This document shows positions 19,901 through 31,200 of a stretch of DNA of 64,000 nucleotides, in pieces; position 1 is the first letter of the stretch, and every line of letters begins with the position of its first letter. The notes beneath the pieces were generated by a model that was given only the letters and a program-made list of their open reading frames with translations, did not search any database and was not told the DNA's origin. The DNA comes from Methylotuvimicrobium sp. KM2 (GTDB taxonomy: Bacteria; Pseudomonadota; Gammaproteobacteria; Methylococcales; Methylomonadaceae), in contig NZ_CP150634.1 of NCBI RefSeq assembly GCF_038051925.1, forward strand, positions 4,286,300-4,350,299, written 5' to 3'. The translations under genes and the position numbers were made by a program.

Positions 19901-21903
19901 AGTTCCACGGCGACCGGGTTCAAGTCGATACCGAACACGCAGTTGTCGGCCAGATACATCTTTACTTGTTGCAGTTCATCTTTGTATTGATGCTGCGGAA
20001 TGCGCTCATTCAGCGCTGATTGCATCAACTCCAGGTATTTTTCCGCAAGTTGGTTGATGGCTTCGTTCAAGAACGCCGCCGAGCCCATGGCGGGCTCGCA
20101 GATTTTTAAGGTCAGCAGTTTTTCGGCGCGGGCGCGATCATCCGGCAGCGGATCGAGTTGTTCTTTGAAGAGTTCTTTCAGGGCGTATTTGACCAGGCTG
20201 CGGGTCAATACCTCCGGCGTGTAGTACGACGCGGATTTTTGCCGGTCGCGGCCAGCTAGGCGGTAGATGAAGCTGCCTTTTTTATGTAAGCGCAGCATTT
20301 TCTCGCCGCGCTCGTTACGGTCATACACCCGTTCGTTGTCGTCGTATTCGTCCAGGGCTTCGCGGGTAACGAAGTAGCCGGTGTCGAGTGCGTTCGGTTC
20401 GGTATCGGCTTTTTTGACTTCGTATAAATCGTCCTGCGCAAAGAAGCCGCGATAGGACAATAAGGCCTCGTACACCGCGCCCAATTGGTTGATGCCGAGC
20501 TGGGCATAGGAAATGCGCCCACGGCGGCGTTTGCCTTTGGCCGGGCGGCTGAGCGACATCAGTTGGATGATGCGTTGCAGAATGTGGTTGGGGAATTGGA
20601 CTTTATCCAATAACGCAGTGCGGCTGGCATCGAACAAATGCGACTTCAAGGCCGCCATTTGGAAGGCATCGCGGCCGGATTGTTGATTAATGAGATGGAG
20701 ATCATCTTGGCGAGTATCAGCTGTTCCATCCGATACAAGTCGGAACAACATTTGTATCGAGTGATGCAGATAATGGCCGTTGCGTTCGGCTTCGCTGGTC
20801 AGCGGCATCAGCTCCAAGTCTCGCAAGGCTTCCAGGGAATAGCCTTTGAGATAGACATCGGAATCGACCGGTGCATAGCCCAAGTCCGGACGGGCTTCGA
20901 TGTAAAACAAAAACAGCAGACGGTACATATAGCGCAGGCATTGCAAGGACAGTTCGCCGGGATCGAGCGCGTCCTTGCCGGTGAATATGCCTTTTTTGTC
21001 GGCGCGGGCTTGTTCGATCAGCTGTTGCGCGGCTTCGTTGCCGAGTGATTCGATACATTCGCGCAGGGCGTATTTCAGATCTTCCGAGACGCCATAGGCA
21101 TGTTTATGGGCGTTTTCGTCCAGGGTATCGAGTAGGCTTTGGCCTTGGGCGTCGAGCAGGGATTGTTTATGCAGCAATACAGAGACAGCCTTGAGGGTGT
21201 CGGTTTCGCGGCGGCTGAACAGTTCTTTCCAGTCGAATCTCAGCAAGCGATGTTGGGCAAATTTGGCGCGATCCAATAACAGCCATTGATACGGGCTGAC
21301 CAGCAGCACCCAGCGCGGCGGACGCGGTTGGGTAAACACGGTGCTGGACAACAGCTTTTGCCAATCCGGGGCATCGGCGGCTGTGATTGCTTTAGCGACG
21401 GGGATATTGCTGAGACTGGTGAGTTGACCAGCATGCAGACGCAGGCTTAATGGGTCGGCGTCAAGTTCATCGCCTTCATCTAAGGCTTGAGCTTCCAATA
21501 CCCATAACAAGGGTTCGTCTTGTGGGGTCCGTAATTCACCGAGTAAAGGTAATTCCCAGTCGTCATTGCCGCTGATAGGTTGACGGGTAGGTTGATAGGG
21601 CAAGTCGAAAATTTGCAGAAGTTGGCGAATGACTGCGCGGCCTTTGGAAACTCGTTCACTGGGTGGCTGTGGGCGTTGCAGGGTGTCGAGTTGGTTGAGT
21701 GCTTCCCGCCAAATGCTGTTTAGCCGGGTATGGGGCGCGCGATACTCCGGTTCTTTTTGATTATGGGCGCGGGCGGTTTCACGGGCTTGGCTTTCTTGCT
21801 CCGCCCAGGCTTCCAATACGCCGCGCACGTCGCCGGAAAAGATTTCCGACAGATAATGCTGGCTGTAAAACTCGTTTTCGTTGCTGATGCCGATCCAGTT
21901 CAC
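16957..21903 (-). CDS. Large N6-adenine DNA methyltransferase (DrmMI/PglX-like)
   Basis: A 1648-residue Eco57I-type gamma-class methyltransferase. SAM-binding motif I reads [15 protein letters not shown] (about residue 610) and catalytic motif IV reads [12 protein letters not shown] (about residue 990), giving NPPW. The long N-terminal part has no clear PD-(D/E)xK nuclease; the C-terminal third is a probable target-recognition region. The start is GTG 21903. In DISARM class 1 a methylase of this type (DrmMI) marks self DNA, and in BREX/Pgl the related PglX does so. It lies 24 bp downstream of vapC and overlaps the PLD-fold gene by one base. The recognition sequence cannot be predicted. Confidence 0.9.
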   Translation of the reverse strand: MNWIGISNENEFYSQHYLSEIFSGDVRGVLEAWAEQESQARETARAHNQKEPEYRAPHTRLNSIWREALNQLDTLQRPQPPSERVSKGRAVIRQLLQIFDLPYQPTRQPISGNDDWELPLLGELRTPQDEPLLWVLEAQALDEGDELDADPLSLRLHAGQLTSLSNIPVAKAITAADAPDWQKLLSSTVFTQPRPPRWVLLVSPYQWLLLDRAKFAQHRLLRFDWKELFSRRETDTLKAVSVLLHKQSLLDAQGQSLLDTLDENAHKHAYGVSEDLKYALRECIESLGNEAAQQLIEQARADKKGIFTGKDALDPGELSLQCLRYMYRLLFLFYIEARPDLGYAPVDSDVYLKGYSLEALRDLELMPLTSEAERNGHYLHHSIQMLFRLVSDGTADTRQDDLHLINQQSGRDAFQMAALKSHLFDASRTALLDKVQFPNHILQRIIQLMSLSRPAKGKRRRGRISYAQLGINQLGAVYEALLSYRGFFAQDDLYEVKKADTEPNALDTGYFVTREALDEYDDNERVYDRNERGEKMLRLHKKGSFIYRLAGRDRQKSASYYTPEVLTRSLVKYALKELFKEQLDPLPDDRARAEKLLTLKICEPAMGSAAFLNEAINQLAEKYLELMQSALNERIPQHQYKDELQQVKMYLADNCVFGIDLNPVAVELAEVSLWLNALSKDRFVPWFGLQLYCGNSLIGARREVFSSDQLNRKPSDDACWLNQAPKAVPMATLRQPGQIWHFLLPDSGMANYSDKEVKALYPDQIKAINTWRKTFIQPFNKTELERLEKLSVKLEELWQEHARTQANFRKQTTDPYQIYGFQQSGKATTLDEKDQVITEKLETKEQQNTSAYRRLKLVMDYWCALWFWPIHAEGDLPSREEWLFDLETLLLGDTIATSQQTETVGSAKLQSDLFAETQPQQEAVQFVNRFGVVNLSKLFKASPRLKRADDIALQRRFFHWNLAFADVFAGNGGFDLFLGNPPWLRVEWNSGSVLGDFEPSFVLKSYSAKRMADLRAETFHKLPELEESWRSEYEESEGAQNFLNAVGNYQELAGQKANLYKCFLPKAWANGSGKGISGFLHPEGVYDDPNGGAFRDKLYRRLRLHFQFQNEKALFPIGNRNKFSINIFGSATNQIYFKSISNLFIPNTIDGCYEPLHDKSVQGIKNGEDDWNIEGHPDRIINVTEKELLLFSQLYDEVGTPALEGRLPTIHAHQLMSVLEKFAAQSMRLADFHGEFFPTPSTCWNEVNAQTDGTIRRDTSFPNEARGLILSGPHFSVGNPFFQTPREECNTHRAYDTLDLITLPDDYLPRTNYVPACSASDYRSRTPKVSWLKEDASELKTVMDYYRLVARSMISIGAEKALVVALAPKYIAHTNGIRSYVFRDILKLLTVVGCCFSIVYDFITKLSGRTNLHRSLEEYAIPGNLFGSHSFQSRVLVLSSLTTHYAELWETTWDPAFREQRWSIKINSSYPGSQILPQDFFANLTPEWQRQCALRTDYARRQALLEIDVLVAQALGMTLDELLTIYRVQFPVMRQYEVDTWYDQNGRIVFTPSKGLVGVGLPRKARKSDLNEGIRYGNQSDDRHEQNIALGWEDIADMQSGQVTKTFLDDTLPGGPTERTITYTAPFFKPNREEDYRIAWEFFEKDKS

Positions 21904-21927
21904 GGTATTGCTTGTCCTTGAATGGGT

Positions 21928-22344
21928 TTATCGGGGTAGGGTCCAATCTTCCAGCCGAAGACCGGGAACTCGTTCAAATTCGCGGGTATTGTTGGTGACC
22001 AGAATTGCGTTTAATGCCAAGGCATGGGCCGCGATCAAAAAGTCCATGGGGCCAATCGGGGTGCCTTGTGATTGCAATTTCGATCGGAGAGGGCCGTATG
22101 CGGTGGCCGATGCGCGGTTAAAGTCGATCACTTCGAAATCGAGTAAAAACCGCTCCAGCCGCTTGGCGTTGTCACTTTGCTTTTTGCTAGCCGCAATGCC
22201 ATAGTCCAGTTCAGCTACGGTAATGGCCGAAATACCAATGTCTTCACGGCTCATGCCGTCCATGCGCTGGATGATGTTTTCAAAGCCGCCACGCTGGTTG
22301 AGCAGGAAGATGCAGATATTGGTATCCAGCAAATAAAAACTCAT
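21928..22344 (-). CDS. vapC: VapC-type PIN-domain toxin
   Basis: A 138-residue PIN ribonuclease. The four acidic residues of the family are visible: LLDTNICIF (first Asp), [10 protein letters not shown] (Glu), [12 protein letters not shown] (third Asp) and [12 protein letters not shown] with a following W-x-L-P end; the usual fourth Asp position is N or E here. VapC proteins cleave RNA, often initiator tRNA or rRNA, when freed from VapB. The start overlaps vapB by 4 bp (ATGA), the classic antitoxin-toxin arrangement. Its place inside a defence operon between an SNF2 helicase and a methylase suggests either operon stabilisation or an abortive-infection output. Confidence 0.9.
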   Translation of the reverse strand: MSFYLLDTNICIFLLNQRGGFENIIQRMDGMSREDIGISAITVAELDYGIAASKKQSDNAKRLERFLLDFEVIDFNRASATAYGPLRSKLQSQGTPIGPMDFLIAAHALALNAILVTNNTREFERVPGLRLEDWTLPR

Positions 22345-22568
22345 TCAAAGTCCCGTTCTTGAAGTTCGGCTGGCTGTTGACGCTCAATATCCATTGGGCC
22401 GATTTCCTGCAACATGGCCATTAGACTTTCGGCCCGGTAACGCTTGGGCAAAAGCACCACGATGTCGCCCAGCTTTTTGATGACGACTTCGTCTTCTTCG
22501 AAGCGAAATTCTTTGGGCAATCTAACAGCCTGGCTATTGCCATTAGTGAAAATTCTTGCAGTTTGCAT
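22341..22568 (-). CDS. vapB: VapB-type antitoxin
   Basis: A 75-residue AbrB-fold antitoxin ([20 protein letters not shown], then VVLLPKRY). The ATG at 22568 is chosen over one six codons upstream because GAGGAG stands 7 nt before it. The N-terminal half would bind the operator as a dimer and the C-terminal tail would fill the VapC active site. It starts 70 bp after the stop of the SNF2 gene. The pair is complete and looks functional. Confidence 0.9.
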   Translation of the reverse strand: MQTARIFTNGNSQAVRLPKEFRFEEDEVVIKKLGDIVVLLPKRYRAESLMAMLQEIGPMDIERQQPAELQERDFE

Positions 22569-22638
22569 AGCACTCTCCTCTGTCAACTCAAATGTACATC
22601 CTTAATATATACGTCAACATCCAGGATGACTAGTCATT

Positions 22639-25515
22639 TCAGGCAATCGTGCCGGTAAAGACCGCAGCAACCTGTATAAACGGCTCTTCTTCGGTAGTTT
22701 GAGTATTTTGTAACCAGTCCAGATGATCTTGAAAAACCCGCTCGATATGAGAACGCCTATCGTCGATGCGGTGCTTTTTGATGGCTTCGGGTTGAGCACT
22801 GTCACCGAAGTCGATTTCCAACTGTTCAACGTGGCGACGTTTTAAGGCGTTCATTTGATCCAATTGTGTAAGCAGGCGTTCGCTGAGTTTGGATTGTTTA
22901 TTAAGTCGGAGTTTTTGTAATGCCTTTTTTGCGGGTGGTATGGCCAAGGGCAGAAGCGCCTGTAATGATGCGGTGTCACCCACTGCGCCGCGATTGGCCA
23001 GTTTACCGGGTTGAAGTTGCAACTGTTCCAGGAATGCTTCGAGCGATTTGATGCCGAGGACGGTTTGATTGTTAAATTCAACCGCCAGCCAATCATGCAC
23101 CAGAATATGGCCGCGCTTATTGGGAAACCCGCCGTAGATCAAAACGAACTGTTGTTGTGCCGATAAGGTGTTGAGACGCAAAACCGGGGCTGTGTGCCGG
23201 CCAAATGCATTTAAGGCTCTGTCGGCCAACCATTCCATGACCGGATGTTGCTCCCAAAGATATTGAATGTCCGGCCAGGGGCTATCTTCTTCACGGCAGC
23301 GTTTCAGTTCGTCGTAAATGCGCTGTTTGTTGTTGGACAGAATAAAACGATCGTTATCGGGGCGGACTTCACTGGGCAGGTAGCGTAAGCGTTGCACCAG
23401 GTCGTTTGGTGCTGTGAGTCGCATTAAATCGCCTTCGATATCGGCTTGCAGATCGACACCGCTTTCACGCAGCCAGCGTAAGGCTTGTTCCGCATAGTGC
23501 AGATCCTGCTCGAACAAACGCGGGCTTTGTTTTAACACTTGCTCAAAGCTGTGACTGGGCGGTGTGTCGGGTGTGAAATGCGCCAATAGATCAGAGGATG
23601 TATCGGTGCCATTCAGCAAATCGGCGAAGATGTCTGAAATGTCGTCATCGTCTTTCTTGTCGCGTTCGATGGCTGCAGCGACGATGGCTTCTTCTTCCTC
23701 GGGGTTAAACTTGCCCATGAATTCGGAAGGGTCACCAATGTTCTTGCCGGCTTGTGCGTCTTTTTCGATCAGAATATCCAGGACGCGGGAGTCGCCTCGA
23801 ACCTTTGTATTGTCTGACTCGGTTAATAGGTAGCGAATTTGCGGCTGCCTTTGTTGACCGTAACGATCGATACGACCGTTGCGTTGCTGGAACACCATCA
23901 ACGACCAGGGAATATCAAAATGGATCATCCGATGCGAAAGGTGATGCAGGTTGATACCTTCCGATGCCACATCAGAGCACAGCAGCATGCGTACGGGGCT
24001 ATCCAGTTTGTTGAATTGCTCGACGGCATCCATCAAGTCTTTGTCGCGCATGTCCCCGCGCAGGACGGCGACTTGTTGAGATTTTAGGCCTAATTCATCG
24101 GGTAAGTGCTTGTGCAGAAACTCCAGGGTAATCAGACTTTCGGTGAAAATGACCAGTCTATCCTCGGCTTGTTTGGGACTCCAGCCCAAGCTGCTTGAAC
24201 CTTCTGGTTTTAGTAAGGTTACCAGGCGTTGGTATTTACTGAATTGAACTGGCTTGATGGCTTTAATGGCCAAGCGCAATCCCTCTAGCATACTGATGTC
24301 GGCCACAATTTCGTCACTCGATGTTCGGCTTTGCAAACGTTTCAGGCGATTTTCGATCGTGGACAAACAGGCTGCCGGGCTGGAGAACAAGGCTTTTTCG
24401 AGCACAGTACGAAATAACTGGCCGGCGCTTTTGCCATCCAGCGTATAAAATTTGGCGGCACAGAGTTGGTCATAAGCCGCCTCTTCGACAGGGCTTGCGG
24501 GTGTGCGAACGGTGTCGATTTCGCGTTCCGGAAAATTTTGCTTCAGTTGTTCGCGCACATCTTTTTTGAAGCGTCGGATCACCAAGCCTTTGTCGCGAAA
24601 ATCCTCTTGCGAATAGTCTTTAGGGTTGGCAATGGCTGTGGGGTCGAGCATGTTCATCAAGCTGGCAAAGCTGGTTGCCTTACCATCGTGCGGCGTCGCA
24701 GACAGCATAATCAGAGTGTCTGAGCGGGTAGCCAGCAGTTTGGCTAATTTGGCGCGTTGAGAATTGGCGTTACGTTCCGCGACATTATGAGCTTCGTCGA
24801 TAATGATGATGTCCCAATAGGCTTTTTCCAGGTGATGTCGGTATTCGATGTCCTGTTTAAGTGTATCGATCGAAATGATGGAGCGGTCGAAATAATGAAA
24901 TGGGTTGTGATTGGCGGGGATGCGATTCCGCACCCGTTGCAAGCCGACAGAATCCAGCCTGACCAAGGGAATGGAGAAGCGATTCCAAAATTCTTGTTGG
25001 AACTGGGCCAGCATGGATTTGACGGCCAATACCAGTATGCGTTTGCCACGCCCTCTAGCAATCAGTTCACTGACCAAGATACCTGCTTCTAATGTCTTAC
25101 CCAAACCGACCGAATCAGCGATCAAAATACGTTGTCGAGGCTGATTTAAAGCTTGGAGGGCGGGATCGAGCTGGAAAGACAGTTGGTCCATCGCCGCGCG
25201 TTGTGCGATGTGAATAAACTCGTCAGTCGGCGGTGTTTTGCGCAGTAAGGTATCTAGGTACAGCAAGCTGGCCCGAAAATTCGGTGTTAAATCGTCAACC
25301 AATTGAGTGGTTTCCGGATCGAGAATGCGAATTCCGGCACCGTGAGATTCTTGTTCAGTAAGAAACAGCGCTTCCTTGCCGCGAACGATTTCCGATAAGC
25401 CCTCGCAAGCCAGCAAGTAGCCGCCATCCGATGAATGATCGACGCGCTTGATGCGCCATTCGGCATCGCGGGCTTCGATGCGAAGGCCTGAAGCAAATTG
25501 TTGGTGAGTGGTCAC
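22639..25515 (-). CDS. SNF2-family helicase (DrmD-like)
   Basis: A 958-residue superfamily-2 translocase. Motif I ADSVGLGKTLEAGILVSEL lies near residue 135, motif II IIIDEAHNVAER near 240, motif III LSATPHDGKATSFA near 272, and motif VI FQQRNGRIDRYGQQRQPQ near 565. A ~350-residue C-terminal region with charged helices follows. This is the architecture of HepA/RapA-like SNF2 proteins and of DISARM DrmD. The start is GTG 25515. The 281-bp gap upstream, with a TATAAT box at 25565-25570, suggests that the DISARM-like half of the island can be transcribed on its own. It probably translocates on duplex DNA without strand separation. Confidence 0.88.
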   Translation of the reverse strand: MTTHQQFASGLRIEARDAEWRIKRVDHSSDGGYLLACEGLSEIVRGKEALFLTEQESHGAGIRILDPETTQLVDDLTPNFRASLLYLDTLLRKTPPTDEFIHIAQRAAMDQLSFQLDPALQALNQPRQRILIADSVGLGKTLEAGILVSELIARGRGKRILVLAVKSMLAQFQQEFWNRFSIPLVRLDSVGLQRVRNRIPANHNPFHYFDRSIISIDTLKQDIEYRHHLEKAYWDIIIIDEAHNVAERNANSQRAKLAKLLATRSDTLIMLSATPHDGKATSFASLMNMLDPTAIANPKDYSQEDFRDKGLVIRRFKKDVREQLKQNFPEREIDTVRTPASPVEEAAYDQLCAAKFYTLDGKSAGQLFRTVLEKALFSSPAACLSTIENRLKRLQSRTSSDEIVADISMLEGLRLAIKAIKPVQFSKYQRLVTLLKPEGSSSLGWSPKQAEDRLVIFTESLITLEFLHKHLPDELGLKSQQVAVLRGDMRDKDLMDAVEQFNKLDSPVRMLLCSDVASEGINLHHLSHRMIHFDIPWSLMVFQQRNGRIDRYGQQRQPQIRYLLTESDNTKVRGDSRVLDILIEKDAQAGKNIGDPSEFMGKFNPEEEEAIVAAAIERDKKDDDDISDIFADLLNGTDTSSDLLAHFTPDTPPSHSFEQVLKQSPRLFEQDLHYAEQALRWLRESGVDLQADIEGDLMRLTAPNDLVQRLRYLPSEVRPDNDRFILSNNKQRIYDELKRCREEDSPWPDIQYLWEQHPVMEWLADRALNAFGRHTAPVLRLNTLSAQQQFVLIYGGFPNKRGHILVHDWLAVEFNNQTVLGIKSLEAFLEQLQLQPGKLANRGAVGDTASLQALLPLAIPPAKKALQKLRLNKQSKLSERLLTQLDQMNALKRRHVEQLEIDFGDSAQPEAIKKHRIDDRRSHIERVFQDHLDWLQNTQTTEEEPFIQVAAVFTGTIA

Positions 25516-25564
25516 TGCGGAGCCGTCCCTGTTTGTTGTTATATTTATCTGTTAGAGGAAAGGG

Positions 25565-25586
25565 ATTATAGAACAAGGTGCTTGTT
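25565..25586 (-). promoter_or_regulatory. Candidate internal promoter and operator before the SNF2 gene
   Basis: On the minus strand TATAAT occurs at 25570-25565, about 50 bp before the GTG of the SNF2 gene. Immediately upstream is the palindrome AACAAG-CAC-CTTGTT (25572-25586) in the spacer region. The -35 is weak. An overlapping palindrome is a typical repressor site. Confidence 0.4.
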
Positions 25587-25796
25587 AGAACTAATCATAG
25601 CTACTAGGTAATCCTGTGAATTTGACTTTGCTGTACGGCTATTGTTGTTATGGGGTAATCAGTAAAGACTATGCTGATCCAGTTCAGTAATTTGCAATTA
25701 ATTAATGAGCCCGTCACCCTTATTTAAGCTCTGACAACGTTAGGTTAATGGTATTAGCTAACTTCTAATATAAAGTTTTTCCTCTTTTGTCGGATA

Positions 25797-28229
25797 TCAA
25801 TCTATATCTCCTAATGCATCGATGACATAAGCTTGGCCCAAATGTAACGGTGACGGAAGAGATGTTTTTTGTTTGTCAATCCAGGTTAAATTTTGGAAGC
25901 AAAGCTTGGAAATGGTCGTGACGAGTTCTTTTTCCTCAAAAGACCCTTTGTTTAATACAACGATTTCGGTCAATGTCTGAGCCTGGCGATCATTTTGTAA
26001 ATTGCGCGGTTGATCAGCAAATCGAGTCCTTCCCCTAGAATAATCTTTATCTAACACTGCGGAAGTTTGCGTACAGTAGTAGGCGCCATGGTAGTCTGAA
26101 TCAATATGACTAAATATTCCTTTTGAACCTCCCGGATTCAGCTCTCCCTTTTCATTTAGTGGACTATTGAAATCAATTGTGCCAGCTGGCCGAGGAAGAA
26201 TGCTGGAGTCGTTTCGAATACGAACAATGGATACTCGTTCGTCGCGCGAAATATCGGGCAAGCTACCAGTTCCTTCTGGCTGCGTATCATTCAGTTCGGG
26301 CCACAGCGTACCCGACGCACCAACGTCCATCAATAGAATGAATCTAGCCTCGGGGAAGCGGTTTACAAAAAGTTTCAAACCATGATTGATGAATTTACAA
26401 GCATCGGCTTTTTGTTTTGGACGATCTTGTGCGGATATATAACTTGCTATGCCTCTAGGTATGATTTCCCAGCTTCCCGTCGGGCTCAGCATCAACGATT
26501 GATGAGACCCCGCTTTACAAGCCGTTATGGCGATATGGAAATGATTGTTATCCTTACTTGACTTGCGAATGAAGTGACCGATGAACCAGCAGTCTTTGGA
26601 AGAATCTGGGCTTTCCTCGAAAGGAAGCAAATAACAGCCGGTCATCCTAAGTAAATCGTGGATTGCGCGTTTGGCACCATGGCAAACGCCTTTGCCATCC
26701 TGCTGGCGTAAAGTGCTTGCTCTGACAAACTGGCTGACATGACCATGCGTAGCTAATAACCGCCTAATCAACGGTTTGGGGTCGGCATAGTTTTTCGGAG
26801 TGTTTTCTAGTACGTCGTTTTCACACGTTTCGACAATAAATCCGGATAATTCATTTTGAGATAGTTTGATGCCCTCTATTACTTGTTGCATCCATGAAAT
26901 GATGTCTTCTTCCGGATTAGTGGATAACAAAAATTGTTGATTGGATTCTGGCGAAATGAACAAGATTTTCACAGGACCAGCCTGAAACCAATGACCATCT
27001 TCAACGTCGATTGGGACTTCCATTACGCCCATCAACAATTGTTGTAATTCATGTTGCAATCGTTTTCGAACGATATGAGATGAATATAAGCAAATGATTT
27101 GCAGATGATTACCACCGGCATCCTGAATGAACGAGTGCCATTGGGTTGTATCCGGCTTTTGGGTGGATAATTCTTTTACGGGTAATTGCTTTGGCGCTTC
27201 TTTTTGTAAACCGATTGGTTTGGCTTCATTCAAAGTTGAATGGGCGTGCGCTGCTACATAATGATGGAATGGTAAGCCGACACCTTTGCCGATGGGAAAA
27301 TTAACCGGTGTTTTCTCATAACGTGCTCTTACCGGTTGTAAGTAGGCAAGATCATAACCTTCCGGCTCAGAAATATCGGTATATCCGATGCGGTTGAGCA
27401 AGCGGACCGATAAATCGCTCCAAACCTTGAACCATTTTTCTTCTTTTTTGATTGAAGCAATTGAAATGTTTAATAAAGGTTTATCTTGGGAGACTTGAAA
27501 CCAGGCATGTTTAAGCGAATATTTTTTTGAATCTTTCCACTGCGTAGCCAAGCGACTGATACTGCTATTGAGATGAATGGCCGGTAATTCAAACCCCGGT
27601 ACCGTTATCAAACGTGGTGTTATCACATGCATGCCGTAACCTTGGACTTTCCCAGTCTGATTGCCCAGCGGCCTATCCCAACAAACTAAACTGGCCTGGC
27701 TGTCTAAAATGAACTTAAGCGGCGTATCGGTATCGATCCTTAGATCTTGCTGAACGAGACGTTCTGCTACACGCCACTTACTGGCCTCCCATACCCATCC
27801 CGGTGCTGTGGGGCATGCATTTTTTCTCGTTTGAATATTCGCGCCGATGTCCAAAGTACATTCTGTCAGTGCACCCTCTCTGACTAATGAACCTAAAACC
27901 GGAGTGTCACATTGCCGGTCAATTTCGTCTTCCCAGAAATCCAAGCAAGTTGCCAATATGTCCCTGGGCACTTGCTTGCTGGCGACTAAAAATAGCTGCT
28001 TCCCAGATTTAAACATATCCTGATAAGGGTCTAAACGAATGAAACATCCCAAATGCCAACGTAAGGCAGTCGCTAAAGATCCAAACGGTAGATACGATTT
28101 GTTTTTTCGAAATATTTCATTGAGTTCTTGCCAACGCCTTACAAAATCATTAGAAACTTGGTAGCCATAGACAGCACCGTAACTTTCCAAAGGCAAAATA
28201 AATGATGTCGTTTTTAGGTCAAAACGCAT
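25797..28229 (-). CDS. PIWI-RE family Argonaute-like protein
   Basis: An 810-residue protein with the layout of bacterial PIWI-RE proteins: a DUF3962-type N-terminal half (about 1-390), a MID-like region (LQIICLYSSHIVRKRLQHEL, near 400) and a C-terminal RNase H-fold PIWI domain. The end has the family pattern GIFSHIDSDYHGAYYCTQTS, an R-T-R-F stretch, then RQAQTLTEIVVLN, which supplies the conserved Arg and Glu. Earlier strands FILLMDVGASGTLWP and VSIVRIRNDS fit the RNase H core. No PAZ domain is evident. The two genes upstream, a DinG helicase and a PD-(D/E)xK protein, are the known partners of this family. It would bind guide or R-loop nucleic acid; catalytic competence is uncertain. Confidence 0.8.
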   Translation of the reverse strand: MRFDLKTTSFILPLESYGAVYGYQVSNDFVRRWQELNEIFRKNKSYLPFGSLATALRWHLGCFIRLDPYQDMFKSGKQLFLVASKQVPRDILATCLDFWEDEIDRQCDTPVLGSLVREGALTECTLDIGANIQTRKNACPTAPGWVWEASKWRVAERLVQQDLRIDTDTPLKFILDSQASLVCWDRPLGNQTGKVQGYGMHVITPRLITVPGFELPAIHLNSSISRLATQWKDSKKYSLKHAWFQVSQDKPLLNISIASIKKEEKWFKVWSDLSVRLLNRIGYTDISEPEGYDLAYLQPVRARYEKTPVNFPIGKGVGLPFHHYVAAHAHSTLNEAKPIGLQKEAPKQLPVKELSTQKPDTTQWHSFIQDAGGNHLQIICLYSSHIVRKRLQHELQQLLMGVMEVPIDVEDGHWFQAGPVKILFISPESNQQFLLSTNPEEDIISWMQQVIEGIKLSQNELSGFIVETCENDVLENTPKNYADPKPLIRRLLATHGHVSQFVRASTLRQQDGKGVCHGAKRAIHDLLRMTGCYLLPFEESPDSSKDCWFIGHFIRKSSKDNNHFHIAITACKAGSHQSLMLSPTGSWEIIPRGIASYISAQDRPKQKADACKFINHGLKLFVNRFPEARFILLMDVGASGTLWPELNDTQPEGTGSLPDISRDERVSIVRIRNDSSILPRPAGTIDFNSPLNEKGELNPGGSKGIFSHIDSDYHGAYYCTQTSAVLDKDYSRGRTRFADQPRNLQNDRQAQTLTEIVVLNKGSFEEKELVTTISKLCFQNLTWIDKQKTSLPSPLHLGQAYVIDALGDID

Positions 28230-28266
28230 GATCCGTCCTCATAGTAATTCCGTTAAAAATTGTCAA

Positions 28267-31200
28267 TCAGCGTTGAAAACTTTCCAATGCATGTATCAAT
28301 GCACCATGTATCCGTGTCATTTCTTCCATTTTTCCTTGTGTCTGCCAGGTCGATAAAGTCGTTTGGGCCAATTCCTGCCATCCAGCATTGGAATCAGCAA
28401 AAGCACTGTCTACAAGGAATACATCGATAGGAGTTTCGCCACGGCGGCCTCGTCCGGCGAGCTGCAACATTTCAACCAATACGTTACAGAAACATTCCAT
28501 ACGCAAATCTTCCGGTAGCGACTTAAATGGACCTATACGTTCATAAAAGCCATTAAGCCGAGCATAAGCATGACGCTGCTCCCATTCCAATGTTTCCAGT
28601 GGCTGCATTTCAGGTGTACAAACATTCAACAGTGAATAATTAACATGTGCCAAAGCTATTCCCGGTGAATCCAATGTTGGCACAGGTCTGACTAGAACAT
28701 AAATTGATGCGATTGCTGATTTGTCTGAACCTGGTTGAAGAATATTATGACCCCGACAAATACTTAAAAAAGGGGCAATCAATATATCGGCTTCACCATA
28801 GGCAAAATTGCTCAAATCTTCCCGGCTAATAGCCATACCGTTGTTGTTTTCCGACTTATCATCGGCATTCTGCAGGTAACGTACGCGCCTTAGTGCATGC
28901 TTTTCGCCCATGACTTGCGATAAAGCCTCTGCCGACCAACGAGCCTCTCGTCCACTGTTGGTCACTAAAAGCACCCGAGCTCTATTAGGTTGTTTTTGTT
29001 TAAGCTGCTCAATATCAAAAGATAAATATTGTTCCCATAAGCCTTTTGTCAGTAATCTTGTTTGTAGCTCTCTTTTGTTATGCTCGCCCATTCCCGATAT
29101 CCGGATCATTTCGTCCGAATCAGAAGATTTAATCAACCTTAATGCCAATTTCAAATCGGTGGTATCGTCTGGCTGATAGTAACGAACCGATCCTTTAACA
29201 TCGCTCGCTGAAGCTCCAGGAAAGTAGGCAGTTGCCGAAAGTCCTAAAACGATACGTGATTCACCGCCATAACCTCGACTTATTAAATTTCCTATTTCCG
29301 AGATGAACAAATGCGGGTCACCGCATAATGACTGTACATTTAATTGCCTATGTTGTTCTTTGCCCCCAAGATGAAATCCGTAATGCCTCCGTCCAAACGG
29401 CCCCATATAGGAAGTGCACCAAGGACGGTAACCAATGAGCTGGGCATAAAACTGAGCGGCCTCTTGTGATTCTTTTAAATCGGTTTTGCCAAAGCTATAG
29501 GTAACATCTTGTAACAAATCTTGTAAATGAAATAAAACTCGATGAAGAATCAGCAAGCTGGCGAGTTTATTACGTTTTTCGAGAGCAATTTTCGGGGCGA
29601 GTTTTTCTAATGATTGTATAACGCTAAATTTTCGCTCTGCTTCACTTGTTTCGGTTAGTCGGTTAGGCGTTAGCCATTGATTTAAAGATAGGTTTAGTTC
29701 ACCCCACAACGGTTCACTACTTTTACGATCAATGAGTTTGTCGATGTTTGAGTGTTCAGATTCAGGTAGGTATTTTTTAAATTTATGACTGATTTTTTGT
29801 TCCAAAGTAGCCGGTAAAACAGTTCCAATACCATAATTGGTCGGCCATTTAACTCGATGATTATTCAAGGCATCGCGTAATAACAAAGGTAACCGCTCTA
29901 ATTCCATTAGAGGGTCAATCACATCATAATTATTAACACTAGTGCCATTATCCGTCAGGTCGCGATGAACCTTATTGGCTATGGTCGGGCCTTTGTCTTT
30001 AGTCAAAGGAATCTGACCAACCTGCTGATCGATAAGTACCTGTTGCAGCTGATCGATTTCATCCACAATCACGAAATGAGAACGTTTGACCACTAGGTCA
30101 AAAAAAGTATTGATTCGAGTAGACTCTTCGTCTTGAGCAGGCAGATACAAGCGACCCGATAAAAAAGCGTGATGATTAATGATCAACAACTTGGCGCCTA
30201 AGGCTGCTTTTTGATGACGAAACTTGGGGCATTCCGTCAAGAAAGGGCAATCGAATCGGCTATGGCGACAAGGTTCTTCGCCGAATTGTATTTCGTCTCC
30301 TTCTTCGGCATAAGCCTGTAATGCGCAGTGATAGCCCACTGTTTCTAAAATGCTTGTAGCATCATTCGAATTGGGATCGCTTAAACTATTCCGCAACAAG
30401 TCAATAACAATGCGGCCTGATGAACGTGAAGAAAACAGCATACTAACGACGTTAGCCGGCATTTGTTTTTGTAGAATTTCCGAACACTGCCGATATTCTT
30501 GGATAACATCTTTAATGACCGGCAAAACAAGCGTTACGGTAAAGCCTTTTTTCACCAACAATGTCGCTAAGACTCTACTTAATACCGACTTTCCTCGACC
30601 GGTTGGCGCCACCAGCATCTGCAGCTCACCCGCTGTGAAAGCCAAGTCTTTGATTTTTTGGTTGGTCTTCCGACAGCGAAGTTCGTCCAAAAATATTTGC
30701 ATCCGTTTTTTGTAAAAATCCTGGCCGGTCAGTCGGCTAATATTCTCGGCTTGGGCCCTTAACTCAACATAGCTGATCGATAGATTTTTTAGGCTGGAAG
30801 CTTTTTGGATTTTAACTGGGTCGATAGTATCCGGAACCAGTTTGACGGGAACTTTGAATGATTTACCGGAAAAACTCTTTTTAACCCAGAATTGGTTTCC
30901 AGGTCGCTTTTTAAAAATAATGGGGTTGGCTATTTGAAGATTTTTTAGAACACTGATAATTTCATCGACACGTTGCTCAATATCTTTGCCGGGTAATACC
31001 CGATAGCATCGCTTTGAGTCTGATTCATTATGGCTAATAAATTCAAAAGGCGAATCCTCTGCTTTGATTCTTTCAGTCAGTAATTTGACTAGTCTTGTTT
31101 TATTTATTTCATTCAAATGCGAATATCGCAATAACCAAAGATATCGATTTTGCTCCAATTCGGATAAATGATCCCATTGTCGCCAGCGATGCAAACGACC

